Positions 50,011-59,137 of a DNA stretch of 64,000 bases are shown here, piece by piece (position 1 is the first letter of the stretch; each line of letters begins with the position of its first letter). Source of the stretch: Streptomyces sp. FIT100 (lineage in GTDB: Bacteria; Actinomycetota; Actinomycetes; Streptomycetales; Streptomycetaceae); the NCBI RefSeq assembly GCF_024584805.1, contig NZ_CP075715.1:5923526-5987525 (forward strand), given 5' to 3'. The translations under genes and the position numbers were made by a program. The notes under the pieces are model-generated. The model was not told the origin of the DNA and did no database searches. It saw nothing but the letters and a program-made list of their open reading frames with translations.

Positions 50011-50295
50011 TCAGGAGGCCGGCGGCATCGTGCCCTGGTCCTTCTGGCCGGTGCTCTTGTCCGTGCCGGTGCCCTCGTCCTTCTGCGTGAGGCGGCCCAG
50101 GGCGTCCTTGGCCTTGCCGGTGCCCGACTCGATCTTGTCGCTGTACTTGCCCTTGGTCCGCTCGTCGACCTTCCGCGCGGCCTTGTCCAGACCGTGCCCA
50201 AGCTTCTCGATCTTGTCCTCGTGGTGGTGCGCGAGGCCGGAGACCTTTTCCTTGGCAGGGGCGAGCTTGGTCTTCAGCGTCTCCAGGATGCCCAT
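50011..50295 (-). CDS. MT0933-like antitoxin family protein
   Basis: 94-aa Lys/Glu/Gly-rich protein starting MGILETLK and containing KTKLAPAKEKV and DKAARKVDERTKGKYSDKIESG, the pattern of the MT0933 antitoxin family (PF14013). No toxin gene is adjacent, so function as an antitoxin is unsupported. Start ATG 50295 with GAAGGTGA upstream. Probably co-transcribed with the gene at 50321-50632 (25-bp gap). Confidence 0.7.
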   Translation of the reverse strand: MGILETLKTKLAPAKEKVSGLAHHHEDKIEKLGHGLDKAARKVDERTKGKYSDKIESGTGKAKDALGRLTQKDEGTGTDKSTGQKDQGTMPPAS

Positions 50296-50320
50296 GGGTC
50301 GGTCACCTTCGCTCGTCGGT

Positions 50321-50632
50321 CTACTTACGGGCGCCCTCACCGGCTTCGCTGTCCGCGGCCTCCTCGACGGACTGCTGCCTCGGGATCTCGACGCTCTCCG
50401 CCGCGGGGGACGCCGTCGGGGGGACCGCCGCAGCGGCCTCCGTCTCTTCGACCTCGGCCTTGGCCTCTTCGGACGCCACCTCCTCGGACGACGCCTTCGG
50501 CGCTGCGGGTGTCTCCGAATCCGTCGGTGCCACCGAAGCCGCAGGCGCCGCCTCGGGCGATGTCATGCCCTCCCGCGTTGACGCCTCGGCAGTTCCCTTG
50601 CTCTTCCGGCGAAACCTTGCAAAAACGCCCAT
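50321..50632 (-). CDS. small acidic Ala/Glu-rich protein
   Basis: 103 residues; basic start MGVFARFRRKSKG, then low-complexity Ala/Glu/Pro/Ser sequence (SSEEVASEEAKAEVEETEAAAA). Likely intrinsically disordered. Start ATG 50632, GGAG upstream. Commonly seen in Streptomyces next to the miaA region, by my recollection; no function known. Confidence 0.62.
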   Translation of the reverse strand: MGVFARFRRKSKGTAEASTREGMTSPEAAPAASVAPTDSETPAAPKASSEEVASEEAKAEVEETEAAAAVPPTASPAAESVEIPRQQSVEEAADSEAGEGARK

Positions 50633-50816
50633 TTCAACTCCATAGCGTACTCGTGCGGGCGAAATTCCGCCCTGCCCCGGGGCGTCCCATTGCGCCGCGC
50701 CGGGGCGCCGGTTCGGAAACCGGCTGCCGGAACCTCGCAACGGGCAACGAACCCCGCTGGGGCGCCGTCACGTAGCTCGTTCGGGGACGGCCCGCGAGGT
50801 TTGCGAGACTGGGGCG

Positions 50817-51755
50817 GTGAGAAGTGCAGCTCCCGCACCGCGGGTCATCGCCGTCGTCGGTCCCACAGCGGCCGGAAAGTCCGATCTGGGAGTCCAGCTG
50901 GCCCGGCAGCTCGGCGGCGAGGTCGTCAACGCCGACTCGATGCAGCTGTACCGGGGGATGGACATCGGCACCGCCAAACTGACCGAGGACGAGCGCGGCG
51001 GCATCCCGCACCACCTGCTCGACATCTGGGACGTCACCGAGACCGCGAGCGTCGCCGAGTACCAGAAGCTCGCCCGCGCCGAGATCGACCGGCTGCTCGC
51101 CGAGGGCCGCACCCCCGTTCTCGTCGGCGGCTCCGGACTGTACGTGCGGGGGGCGATCGACGCCCTCGACTTCCCCGGCACGGACCCCGAGGTCCGCGCC
51201 CGGCTGGAGGCCGAGCTGGAGGAGGGCGGCTCCGGCGTGCTCCACGCCCGGCTCGCCGCCGCCGACCCGGACGCCGCCCGCGCCATCCTGCCCAGCAACG
51301 GCCGGCGCATCGTCCGCGCGCTGGAGGTCATCGAGATCACCGGCAAGCCCTTCACGGCCAACCTCCCCGGCCACGACGCGGTGTACGACACCGTGCAGAT
51401 CGGCGTGGACGTCGAGCGCCCCGAGCTCGACGCACGCATCACCCTGCGGGTGGACCACATGTGGGAGGCGGGACTCGTCGACGAGGTGCGCACCCTGGAG
51501 GCACAGGGCCTGCGTGCGGGGCGCACGGCATCACGCGCCCTCGGCTACCAGCAGGTGCTCGCGGCGCTCGCGGGGGAGTGCACCGAGGACGAGGCGCGCG
51601 CAGAGACCGTGCGCGCCACCAAACGCTTCGCACGCCGCCAGGATTCATGGTTCCGCCGCGACCCCCGTGTCCACTGGCTGAGCGGGGCCGTCGCCGACCG
51701 CGCGGAACTCCCGGAGCGTGCCCTCGCGTTGGTCGAACGAGCGGTCACAGCCTGA
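50817..51755 (+). CDS. miaA: MiaA, tRNA dimethylallyltransferase
   Basis: 312-aa enzyme that adds the isopentenyl group to A37 of tRNAs reading UNN codons. P-loop GPTAAGKS (15-22), NADSMQLYRGMDIGTAK, GGSGLYVRG and RRIVRALEV are conserved. Its product is the substrate for MiaB, encoded upstream. Start GTG 50817, with GAGACT 6 nt before it (leaderless spacing). Confidence 0.95.
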   Translation: MRSAAPAPRVIAVVGPTAAGKSDLGVQLARQLGGEVVNADSMQLYRGMDIGTAKLTEDERGGIPHHLLDIWDVTETASVAEYQKLARAEIDRLLAEGRTPVLVGGSGLYVRGAIDALDFPGTDPEVRARLEAELEEGGSGVLHARLAAADPDAARAILPSNGRRIVRALEVIEITGKPFTANLPGHDAVYDTVQIGVDVERPELDARITLRVDHMWEAGLVDEVRTLEAQGLRAGRTASRALGYQQVLAALAGECTEDEARAETVRATKRFARRQDSWFRRDPRVHWLSGAVADRAELPERALALVERAVTA

Positions 51756-51862
51756 TCACGTGATGGCATCGGGACGTCCTGCTCGTCATTCCGGTGCCCG
51801 GCGCCGTGCCATCATCAATCATCGATCCACCAGTGGAGTCCGAGTTGGGAGGGCGCGTGGCG

Positions 51863-52423
51863 ATGGAGGCCGGCCCTCGCGAACGAGACCAGGAAGCACG
51901 GGAGCGGAACGACGCGCCCCGGCTCGGCCCGGACGGCACCGACGACGCTCTGGACGGCCACCTGGGGGTGACGCTCGACATGGACGGGCGCATCCCCGTG
52001 GACCACGACGTCCCGGTGGACCACGATGTGCCTTTGGGCGACGACGTGCCCGTGGACGACGCCGAGACGGGCGTCGTGGTCGCCCCCGAGGTCGAGGTCG
52101 AGATCCGCCCGCAGCGCAGGCTCCGGATCTGGCAGCTCGCCCCCATCGTGGGGCTGGCCGCCGTCGGCTCGCTCATGTTCGCGTTCCCCCTCGCCTTCGG
52201 CTCGGGTGACGGCGGCGCCGTCGTCGCCATGCTCGGTGTGCTGATCAGCGGCTGCGCGGCGGGGTGGGGCCTGATGGCGGCCCGCAGGGTCGGCCACACC
52301 TGGCCCGGACTGCCCGAGCGGGGCTCCGGCGAGCGCCCCGACTGGCGCGTGTTCGTGCTGTACGTCGCCGTCGCCGCAGCCCTGGTCGCGCTCGCCGTGT
52401 GGCGGGTGGCCCGCCTGCGCTGA
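51863..52423 (+). CDS. membrane protein, unknown function
   Basis: 186 residues. An acidic N-terminal half carries repeated VDHDVP/LGDDVPVDD units; then three membrane helices (LAPIVGLAAVGSLMFAFPLAF; VVAMLGVLISGCAAGWGL; VLYVAVAAALVALAVW). Start ATG 51863, with GGGAGGG 9 nt upstream. No family recognised. Lies between miaA and dapF and is probably co-transcribed with miaA. Confidence 0.72.
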   Translation: MEAGPRERDQEARERNDAPRLGPDGTDDALDGHLGVTLDMDGRIPVDHDVPVDHDVPLGDDVPVDDAETGVVVAPEVEVEIRPQRRLRIWQLAPIVGLAAVGSLMFAFPLAFGSGDGGAVVAMLGVLISGCAAGWGLMAARRVGHTWPGLPERGSGERPDWRVFVLYVAVAAALVALAVWRVARLR

Positions 52424-52466
52424 CGCCGGGCGCGGGTTGTCGTACCGGCCCCGTACGATTGATCGC

Positions 52467-53387
52467 GTGACCACAGCGCAGACCCCGCAGACCTCGCCGT
52501 CAACGGCCTCGCTCGCCTTCCTCAAGGGCCACGGCACGGAGAACGACTTCGTGATCGTCCCCGATCCCGACGGCGTCATCGACCTGCCCGCGGCCACGGT
52601 CGCCCGGATCTGCGACCGCCGGGCCGGTATCGGCGGCGACGGGCTGCTGCGCGTCGTCCGCACGGCCGCCCACCCCGAGGCGCGCTCGATGGCCGACGAG
52701 GCCGAGTGGTTCATGGACTACCGGAACGCGGACGGCTCGATCGCCGAGATGTGCGGCAACGGCGTCCGCGTCTTCGCCCGCTATCTGGAGCACGCCGGCC
52801 TGGCCACCGCGGGCGACGTCCCGATCGCCACCCGCTCCGGCGTCAAGCAGGTCCACATCGCCAAGGACGCGTCCGGCAGCGCCTCCGCCGCGGGGGACAT
52901 CACGGTCGCGATGGGCCGCGCCCTGCTCCCCGAGGACGGCGTCACGGTCACCGTCGGCGGCCGCAGCTGGCCCGCCCGCAATGTGAACATGGGCAATCCG
53001 CACGCCGTTGCCTTCGTCGACGACCTGGACCACGCGGGCAGCCTGTTCGCCGAGCCGGCGTTCGCCCCGGCCTCGGTCTACCCGGACGGGGTGAACGTGG
53101 AGTTCGTCGCCGACCGCGGCCCGCGCCATGTGGCGATGCGCGTGCACGAGCGCGGCGCTGCCGAGACCCGCTCCTGCGGCACGGGCGCGTGCGCGGTCGC
53201 CGTGGCCGCCGCGCGGCGGGACGGCGTGGACCCCGCGACGGCCGGCGAGCCGGTGACGTACACGGTGGACGTCCTCGGCGGCACCCTGGTGATCACCGAG
53301 CACCCGGACGGCGAGATCGAGATGACCGGTCCCGCGGTGATCGTCGCCGAGGGGCGTATCGACCCCGCCCTGCTCGACCCGTCCTGA
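52467..53387 (+). CDS. dapF: diaminopimelate epimerase
   Basis: 306-aa pyridoxal-independent epimerase converting LL-DAP to meso-DAP for lysine and cell-wall synthesis. The catalytic thiol pair is Cys96 (MCGNG) and Cys237 (RSCGTGA). Start GTG 52467; TACGAT lies 7 nt upstream, so probably leaderless. The insert around residue 138 (ASGSASAAG) is an Ala/Ser loop. Confidence 0.93.
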   Translation: MTTAQTPQTSPSTASLAFLKGHGTENDFVIVPDPDGVIDLPAATVARICDRRAGIGGDGLLRVVRTAAHPEARSMADEAEWFMDYRNADGSIAEMCGNGVRVFARYLEHAGLATAGDVPIATRSGVKQVHIAKDASGSASAAGDITVAMGRALLPEDGVTVTVGGRSWPARNVNMGNPHAVAFVDDLDHAGSLFAEPAFAPASVYPDGVNVEFVADRGPRHVAMRVHERGAAETRSCGTGACAVAVAAARRDGVDPATAGEPVTYTVDVLGGTLVITEHPDGEIEMTGPAVIVAEGRIDPALLDPS

Positions 53388-53397
53388 TCGACGGGAA

Positions 53398-53444
53398 CGA
53401 GCGGGCGCGTCGGACGGCAGGCGCGCCCGGTCCGCGCCCGCTCG
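53398..53444 (+). terminator. terminator after dapF
   Basis: CGAGCGGGCGCG (53398-53409) and CGCGCCCGCTCG (53433-53444), a 12-bp perfect stem with a 23-nt loop, begins 11 nt after the dapF stop. Confidence 0.7.
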
Positions 53445-53622
53445 ACGGGCGGGCATCGGACGAGGGCACGGTCCTCGCATAGAGCTTCGCTCGAATGGGT
53501 GATCCGGTTCACGCTGAGCGAGAGGTGGACTCCGCCACGTGGTGGGCTCGGTAGCATCAAGCACCGGCCCGGAGGGCAAGCCTGCCCCTTCCACCGCCGG
53601 TCGACGCTGCCGGAGGTGCCCC

Positions 53623-55722
53623 ATGAATGGCGAGGCCCCCAACCCTGGTGCTCCCAGCCGCAGGCGCGGCCGCCCCAGGATCGACATCCGTCGGCTGGGC
53701 CGGGCCGCGCTGCTCGGCCCCGGGACACGGGACCGGCTGCCCGACGCGATCAGCCATGTCGCGGAGGCGCACCGCGCCCACCACCCCGACGCCGATCTCG
53801 CCATCCTGCGCAAGGCGTACGTCCTCGCCGAGTCCTCGCACCGCGGCCAGTTCCGCAAGAGCGGCGAGCCGTACATCACCCACCCGCTCGCCGTGACCCT
53901 CATCCTCGCCGAACTGGGCGCCGAGACCACGACCTTGACCGCCTCCCTGCTCCACGACACCGTCGAGGACACCGAGGTGACGCTCGATCAGGTCCGCACG
54001 GAGTTCGGCGACGAGGTCTGCTATCTCGTCGACGGCGTCACCAAACTGGAGAAGGTCGACTACGGCGCGGCCGCCGAGCCCGAGACCTTCCGCAAGATGC
54101 TCGTCGCCACCGGGAACGACGTCCGGGTCATGTCGATCAAGCTCGCCGACCGGCTCCACAACATGCGCACGCTCGGCGTGATGCGTCCCGAGAAGCAGTC
54201 CCGAATCGCCAAGGTGACCAGGGACGTCCTGATCCCGCTCGCCGAACGCCTGGGCGTACAGGCGCTCAAGACCGAGCTCGAGGACCTCGTCTTCGCGATC
54301 CTCCACCCCGAGGAGTACGAACGCACGCGCGCCCTCATCGCGGAGAACGCCGACGCGGCGGACGCACTCGCCGCCATCGCCGAGAACGTACGGTGCGTGC
54401 TGCGCGAGGCCGGCATCCCGGCCGAAGTCCTCGTCCGGCCACGCCACTTCGTCTCCGTGCACCGCATCCGGCTCAAGCGCGGGGAGCTCAGGGGCACCGA
54501 CTTCGGACGGCTGCTCGTCCTCGTCGGCGAGGACGCCGACTGCTACGCGGTCCTGGGCGAACTCCACACCTGCTTCACCCCGTTGATCTCCGAGTTCAAG
54601 GACTTCATCGCGGCACCCAAGTTCAACCTGTACCAGTCGCTGCACACCGCGGTCGCCGCGGCCGACGGCGCCGTCGCCGAAGTCCTCATCCGTACCGAGC
54701 AGATGCACAAGGTCGCCGAGGCCGGCGTCATCGCGCTCGGAAACCCGTACGTGACGGCGGAAGCCGCCGAGCCGGAACCGGCCGGGCGCGGCGACGGCGA
54801 GCGCGTCGACCCGACCCGCCCCGGCTGGCTGTCGCGGCTGCTGGAATGGCAGGAGTCCGCCCCCGACCCCGACACCTTCTGGTCCTCCCTGCGCGCCGAG
54901 CTCGCCGAGGACCGCGAGATCACCGTCTTCCGCGTGGACGGCGGCACGCTGGGACTGCCCGCCGGCGCGAGTTGCGTGGACGCCGCGTACGCGCAGTACG
55001 GAGAGAGGGCCCACACCTGCATCGGGGCCCGGGTCAACGGCCGGCTCGCCGCGCTCAGCACCCAGCTCGGCGACGGCGACACGGTCCAGCTGCTGCTCGC
55101 CCAGGACGGCGCCTCCGGGCCGTCCCCCGACTGGCTCGACCATGCCCGTACGCCCGCCGCCCGGATCGCCATCGGCCGCTGGTTCGCCCTGCACCCGGAA
55201 GGCGCCAAGCCGCCCGCCGCCGCACCCCGCGCACCCATGGCCGCGGCCGTCGCCGCGGGCCGCCGCGCCGCCCCCGACGCCGTCACCGATCTGCCCGGAG
55301 CGAGCGTGCGGCTCGCCGGCTGCTGCACACCGGTGCCCCCTGACGCGGTCACCGGCTTCGCGGTCCGCGGCGGCGCCGTCACCGTCCACCGCGAGCAGTG
55401 CCCCGCCGTGACCCGGATGCGGGCGCTGGGGCGGGAGCCCCTGGGGGTGCGCTGGGGCGACGCGTCCGAGTGCCGGGTCACGCTCGTCGCGGAGTCCTTC
55501 GGGCGCCCCGGGCTGCTCGCGGACCTCACCGAGGTCATCGCGACGGCGGGCGCGGCGATCGTCTCCGCCATCGTCGAACCGCCGAGCGAGCAGCGCGTAC
55601 GCCACACGTACACGCTCCAGCTCCCGGACGCGGCCGGGCTTCCTGGGCTGATGCGGGCGATGCGGGACGTGGCGGGGGTGTACGACGTGAGCCGTGCGCA
55701 GCACCCGACGGCGACGATCTGA
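53623..55722 (+). CDS. rshA: RshA, RelA/SpoT-family (p)ppGpp synthetase/hydrolase
   Basis: 699-aa Rel homolog, compatible with S. coelicolor RshA. HD hydrolase domain intact (HRGQFRKSG, LLHDTVEDT with H111-D112, KLADRLHNMRTL). Synthetase domain (~240-420): acidic Asp retained (DFGRLLVLV), EVLIRTEQMH keeps the catalytic Glu, NLYQSLHT keeps the guanine-stacking Tyr, but the usual VRVL Arg is Leu and the basic loop is shortened (RPRHFVSVHRIR). TGS (~445-505), RIS and ACT (~620-690) follow. Both activities look possible, with atypical synthetase. Start ATG 53623 with GGAGG 6 nt upstream. Confidence 0.88.
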   Translation: MNGEAPNPGAPSRRRGRPRIDIRRLGRAALLGPGTRDRLPDAISHVAEAHRAHHPDADLAILRKAYVLAESSHRGQFRKSGEPYITHPLAVTLILAELGAETTTLTASLLHDTVEDTEVTLDQVRTEFGDEVCYLVDGVTKLEKVDYGAAAEPETFRKMLVATGNDVRVMSIKLADRLHNMRTLGVMRPEKQSRIAKVTRDVLIPLAERLGVQALKTELEDLVFAILHPEEYERTRALIAENADAADALAAIAENVRCVLREAGIPAEVLVRPRHFVSVHRIRLKRGELRGTDFGRLLVLVGEDADCYAVLGELHTCFTPLISEFKDFIAAPKFNLYQSLHTAVAAADGAVAEVLIRTEQMHKVAEAGVIALGNPYVTAEAAEPEPAGRGDGERVDPTRPGWLSRLLEWQESAPDPDTFWSSLRAELAEDREITVFRVDGGTLGLPAGASCVDAAYAQYGERAHTCIGARVNGRLAALSTQLGDGDTVQLLLAQDGASGPSPDWLDHARTPAARIAIGRWFALHPEGAKPPAAAPRAPMAAAVAAGRRAAPDAVTDLPGASVRLAGCCTPVPPDAVTGFAVRGGAVTVHREQCPAVTRMRALGREPLGVRWGDASECRVTLVAESFGRPGLLADLTEVIATAGAAIVSAIVEPPSEQRVRHTYTLQLPDAAGLPGLMRAMRDVAGVYDVSRAQHPTATI

Positions 55723-55844
55723 ACCGCGGCCGAACGCCCCTGCGCCCCAGCCGGTCGAGGCGGAGCTGATCGAGGCGGAGCCGATCGGGTGGGCACGGAG
55801 CGCGCCGTCGCCGCGGGCGATCATCGCACTGGTAGCGGTGGGGA

Positions 55845-57335
55845 ATGCTCCTCACTTCACGACGCCTGCGGGGCGCACTGCTCGCCGCCGCCTCGGTCAC
55901 CCTGGTCGCCGCCACCCTGCCCGCGGCCGAGTCCGCCCCCGAGGCGCTCGGCATCGGAGATCCGCTCTTCCCGCACCTGGGCAATCCCGGGTACGACGTC
56001 CTCGCGTACGACATCGCCTTCACCTACGGCGGCTCGAACTCCAAGCCCCTGGACGCCGTCACCAAGATCGACGCACGGGCGACCGACCGCCTGGACAGGA
56101 TCAATCTCGACTTCTCCCGCGGCACCGTGCGGAGCGTGCGGGTGAACGGGGAGAGCGCCGGATTCGAGACCGTCGGCGAGGATCTGGTGATCACGCCCGC
56201 ACGCGCCGTCGCATCCGGCCAGGGCCTGGCGATCACCGTCACGCACACGAGCGCCCCGATCGGCAAGGGCGACGGCGGCTGGGTGCGTACCGCGGACGGG
56301 CTGGCCATGGTCAACCAGGCCGATGCCGCCCACCGGGTCTTCCCCTGCAACGACCACCCCGCCGACAAGGCCCGTTTCACCTTCCGGATCACGGCGCCCG
56401 CCGGGCTGACCGCCGTCGCCAACGGACTGCCGCTGGCGAAGGCACAGGCCGGCCCCACGGCGACCTGGCTCTACCGCACCCGGCACCCCATGGCCACCGA
56501 GCTGGCCCAGGTCAGCATCGGCAAGTCGGCCGTCGTCCACCGCAGCGGTCCGGGGGGACTGCCCGTGCGGGACGTCGTCCCCGAGGCCGACCGCGCCCTC
56601 CTCGAACCCTGGCTCAAGAAGACGCCCGGGCAGATCGAGTGGATGGAGAGCAAGGTGGGCCGCTACCCGTTCGAGACGTACGGCGCGCTGATCGTCGCCG
56701 CCACCACGGGCTTCGAACTGGAGACGCAGACGCTCTCGCTCTTCGAGCGGTCGATGTTCACCCGTCCCGAGTTCCCCGAGTGGTACGTCGACTCGATCAT
56801 GGTTCATGAACTCGCCCACCAGTGGTTCGGGAACAGCGTCACACCGCGCCGCTGGGCGGACCTCTGGCTCAACGAAGGGCACGCCAGCTGGTACGAGGCG
56901 CTGTACGCGGAGGAGCACGCGCAGCAGTCGCTGGAGGAGCGCATGCGGGAGGCGTACGCGCGGTCGGACTCCTGGCGCGCCGCCGGCGGTCCGCCCGCGG
57001 CCCCGAAGCCGTCGCCGCCCGGTGAGCAGATCGGTCTGTTCCGGCCCATCGTGTACGACGGCAGCGCGCTGGTGCTCTACGCACTGCGGCAGGAGATCGG
57101 CAAGGACGCGTTCGAGCGGCTGGAGCGCCTGTGGGTGGCCGAGAACCGGGACGACACGGCGACGACGGCGGACTTCACCGCCCTGGCGTCGAGGGTCGCG
57201 GGCCGTGACCTGTCGGCGTTCCTCAAGGCGTGGGTGTACGGCGAGAAGACTCCTGCGATGCCCGGGCACGCGGACTGGCGCAGTGCGGCCCCGACGCCAC
57301 GCGCGGCGGCGGTCCGGGGCGGTGTCCGGCCGTGA
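55845..57335 (+). CDS. secreted M1-family zinc metallopeptidase
   Basis: 496-aa gluzincin with a signal peptide (RRLRGALLAAASVTLVAATL). Zinc site: H321-E322-L-A-H325, then E344 (NEGH), i.e. HExxH-18-E, and a downstream YDGSALVLYAL. The N-terminal beta domain precedes the catalytic domain; the C-terminal HEAT domain typical of large aminopeptidases is missing. Likely an extracellular aminopeptidase. Start ATG 55845. Between rshA and hflX on the same strand, 122 bp after rshA. Confidence 0.9.
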   Translation: MLLTSRRLRGALLAAASVTLVAATLPAAESAPEALGIGDPLFPHLGNPGYDVLAYDIAFTYGGSNSKPLDAVTKIDARATDRLDRINLDFSRGTVRSVRVNGESAGFETVGEDLVITPARAVASGQGLAITVTHTSAPIGKGDGGWVRTADGLAMVNQADAAHRVFPCNDHPADKARFTFRITAPAGLTAVANGLPLAKAQAGPTATWLYRTRHPMATELAQVSIGKSAVVHRSGPGGLPVRDVVPEADRALLEPWLKKTPGQIEWMESKVGRYPFETYGALIVAATTGFELETQTLSLFERSMFTRPEFPEWYVDSIMVHELAHQWFGNSVTPRRWADLWLNEGHASWYEALYAEEHAQQSLEERMREAYARSDSWRAAGGPPAAPKPSPPGEQIGLFRPIVYDGSALVLYALRQEIGKDAFERLERLWVAENRDDTATTADFTALASRVAGRDLSAFLKAWVYGEKTPAMPGHADWRSAAPTPRAAAVRGGVRP

Positions 57336-57536
57336 GCCGTGACGAGCCGTAAACCGGGATGACGGCCGAGGCGGCACCGTGCGACCATCGACATGTCGGC
57401 GGTGCCGCCGGGGCCTGGGGCTGCGGCCGCCCGGACCCCCCTTCCGGGAGGCTCCGGGAATCTTTCCGGGTCGTCACGCGTTGTGACCGGCGTACCGTAC
57501 GTTCCATACCGTGTTTCTCATCGACGTAAGGATCCA

Positions 57537-59030
57537 ATGACCTCCTCTTCATCCCCTTCCCAGCGCGCACAGAGCTTCGCGGACACCAACCGCACGGAGA
57601 GCCTCCGGGCCGATGCCCTGATGGAAGAGGACGTCGCCTGGAGCTACGAGATCGACGAGGACCGGGACGGCGAGCAGTTCGACCGCTCCGAGCGCGCGGC
57701 GCTGCGGCGTGTGGCGGGCCTCTCCACCGAGCTCGAGGACGTCACCGAGGTCGAGTACCGGCAGCTGCGACTGGAGCGCGTGGTCCTCGTCGGCGTGTGG
57801 ACGTCCGGGACCGTGCAGGACGCGGAGAACTCCCTCGCGGAGCTCGCCGCGCTCGCCGAGACGGCCGGTGCGCTCGTGCTCGACGGCGTCATCCAGCGCC
57901 GTGACAAGCCGGACCCGGCGACGTACATCGGCTCGGGCAAGGCGACCGAGCTGCGCGACATCGTGCTGGAGTCCGGAGCCGACACCGTGGTCTGCGACGG
58001 TGAGCTGAGCCCCGGCCAGCTGATCCACCTCGAGGACGTCGTCAAGGTCAAGGTGGTCGACCGCACCGCCCTGATCCTCGACATCTTCGCGCAGCACGCC
58101 AAGTCCCGTGAGGGCAAGGCTCAGGTGGCGCTGGCACAGATGCAGTACATGCTGCCCCGGCTGCGCGGCTGGGGTCGGTCGCTGTCCCGGCAGATGGGTG
58201 GCGGCGGCAGTGGCGGCATGGCCACCCGAGGCCCCGGTGAGACCAAGATCGAGACGGACCGGCGCCGGATCCGCGAGAAGATGGCGAAGATGCGCCGGGA
58301 GATCGCGGAGATGAAGACCGGCCGCGAGATCAAGCGGCAGGAGCGCCGGCGGCACAAGGTCCCGTCGGTCGCCATCGCCGGGTACACCAACGCGGGCAAG
58401 TCCTCGCTGCTCAACCGTCTGACCGGCGCCGGAGTCCTGGTGGAGAACGCGCTGTTCGCCACCCTGGACCCGACCGTGCGCCGGGCCGAGACCCCGAGCG
58501 GCAGGCTGTACACGCTGGCGGACACCGTCGGATTCGTCCGGCATCTGCCGCACCACCTGGTCGAGGCGTTCCGGTCCACCATGGAGGAGGTCGGCGAGTC
58601 CGATCTGATCCTGCATGTCGTGGACGGCTCGCACCCGGCGCCCGAGGAGCAGCTCGCCGCCGTGCGCGAGGTGATCCGCGATGTCGGCGCGGTGGAGGTG
58701 CCCGAGATCGTCGTGATCAACAAGGCGGACGCGGCCGATCCGCTGGTGCTCCAGCGGCTGCTGCGGATCGAGCGGCACGCGATCGCCGTCTCCGCCCGCA
58801 CCGGCAGCGGTATCGGTGAGCTGCTCGCGCTGATCGACGCCGAACTGCCGCGGCCCGAGGTCGAGATCGAGGCCCTCGTGCCCTACACGCAGGGGGCACT
58901 GGTCTCGCGGGTCCACGCAGAGGGCGAGGTCCTCTCCGAGGAGCACACCTCCGAGGGCACGCTGCTCAAGGCGCGTGTCCACGAGGAACTCGCCGCGGCT
59001 CTCGGTCCGTACGTGCCGGCGACGCGCTGA
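57537..59030 (+). CDS. hflX: HflX, ribosome-splitting GTPase
   Basis: 497-aa Obg-like GTPase. N-terminal HflX domain (GVWTSGTVQDAENSL, YIGSGKATEL), glycine-rich linker GGGGSGGMATRGPGE, GTPase motifs G1 GYTNAGKS (282-289), G3 (DTVGFVRHLPH) and G4 NKAD. HflX dissociates stalled or hibernating 70S ribosomes under stress. Start ATG 57537 with TAAGGA 5 nt upstream; a longer frame to 57393 is unlikely. Confidence 0.93.
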   Translation: MTSSSSPSQRAQSFADTNRTESLRADALMEEDVAWSYEIDEDRDGEQFDRSERAALRRVAGLSTELEDVTEVEYRQLRLERVVLVGVWTSGTVQDAENSLAELAALAETAGALVLDGVIQRRDKPDPATYIGSGKATELRDIVLESGADTVVCDGELSPGQLIHLEDVVKVKVVDRTALILDIFAQHAKSREGKAQVALAQMQYMLPRLRGWGRSLSRQMGGGGSGGMATRGPGETKIETDRRRIREKMAKMRREIAEMKTGREIKRQERRRHKVPSVAIAGYTNAGKSSLLNRLTGAGVLVENALFATLDPTVRRAETPSGRLYTLADTVGFVRHLPHHLVEAFRSTMEEVGESDLILHVVDGSHPAPEEQLAAVREVIRDVGAVEVPEIVVINKADAADPLVLQRLLRIERHAIAVSARTGSGIGELLALIDAELPRPEVEIEALVPYTQGALVSRVHAEGEVLSEEHTSEGTLLKARVHEELAAALGPYVPATR

Positions 59031-59070
59031 CACCGAGCTCCCCAGAGGCTCCCAAGAGCTCTCCGGAACA

Positions 59071-59115
59071 GCCCGAAGGCCCGCCCCCTCGCGTGGAGGG
59101 GGCGGGCCTTCGGGC
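59071..59115. terminator. bidirectional terminator after hflX, 20-bp perfect stem
   Basis: Arms 59071-59090 and 59096-59115 are exact complements with a 5-nt loop, the strongest hairpin in the window. It lies between hflX and the convergent serine peptidase gene, 40 bp after the hflX stop. Confidence 0.92.
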
Positions 59116-59137
59116 ATGTGCGGTACGGCTCCGGGCC

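Noticed and set aside
50011..50295. a complete toxin-antitoxin pair
   Set aside because: The MT0933-like gene has only a disordered acidic protein next to it and no toxin candidate.
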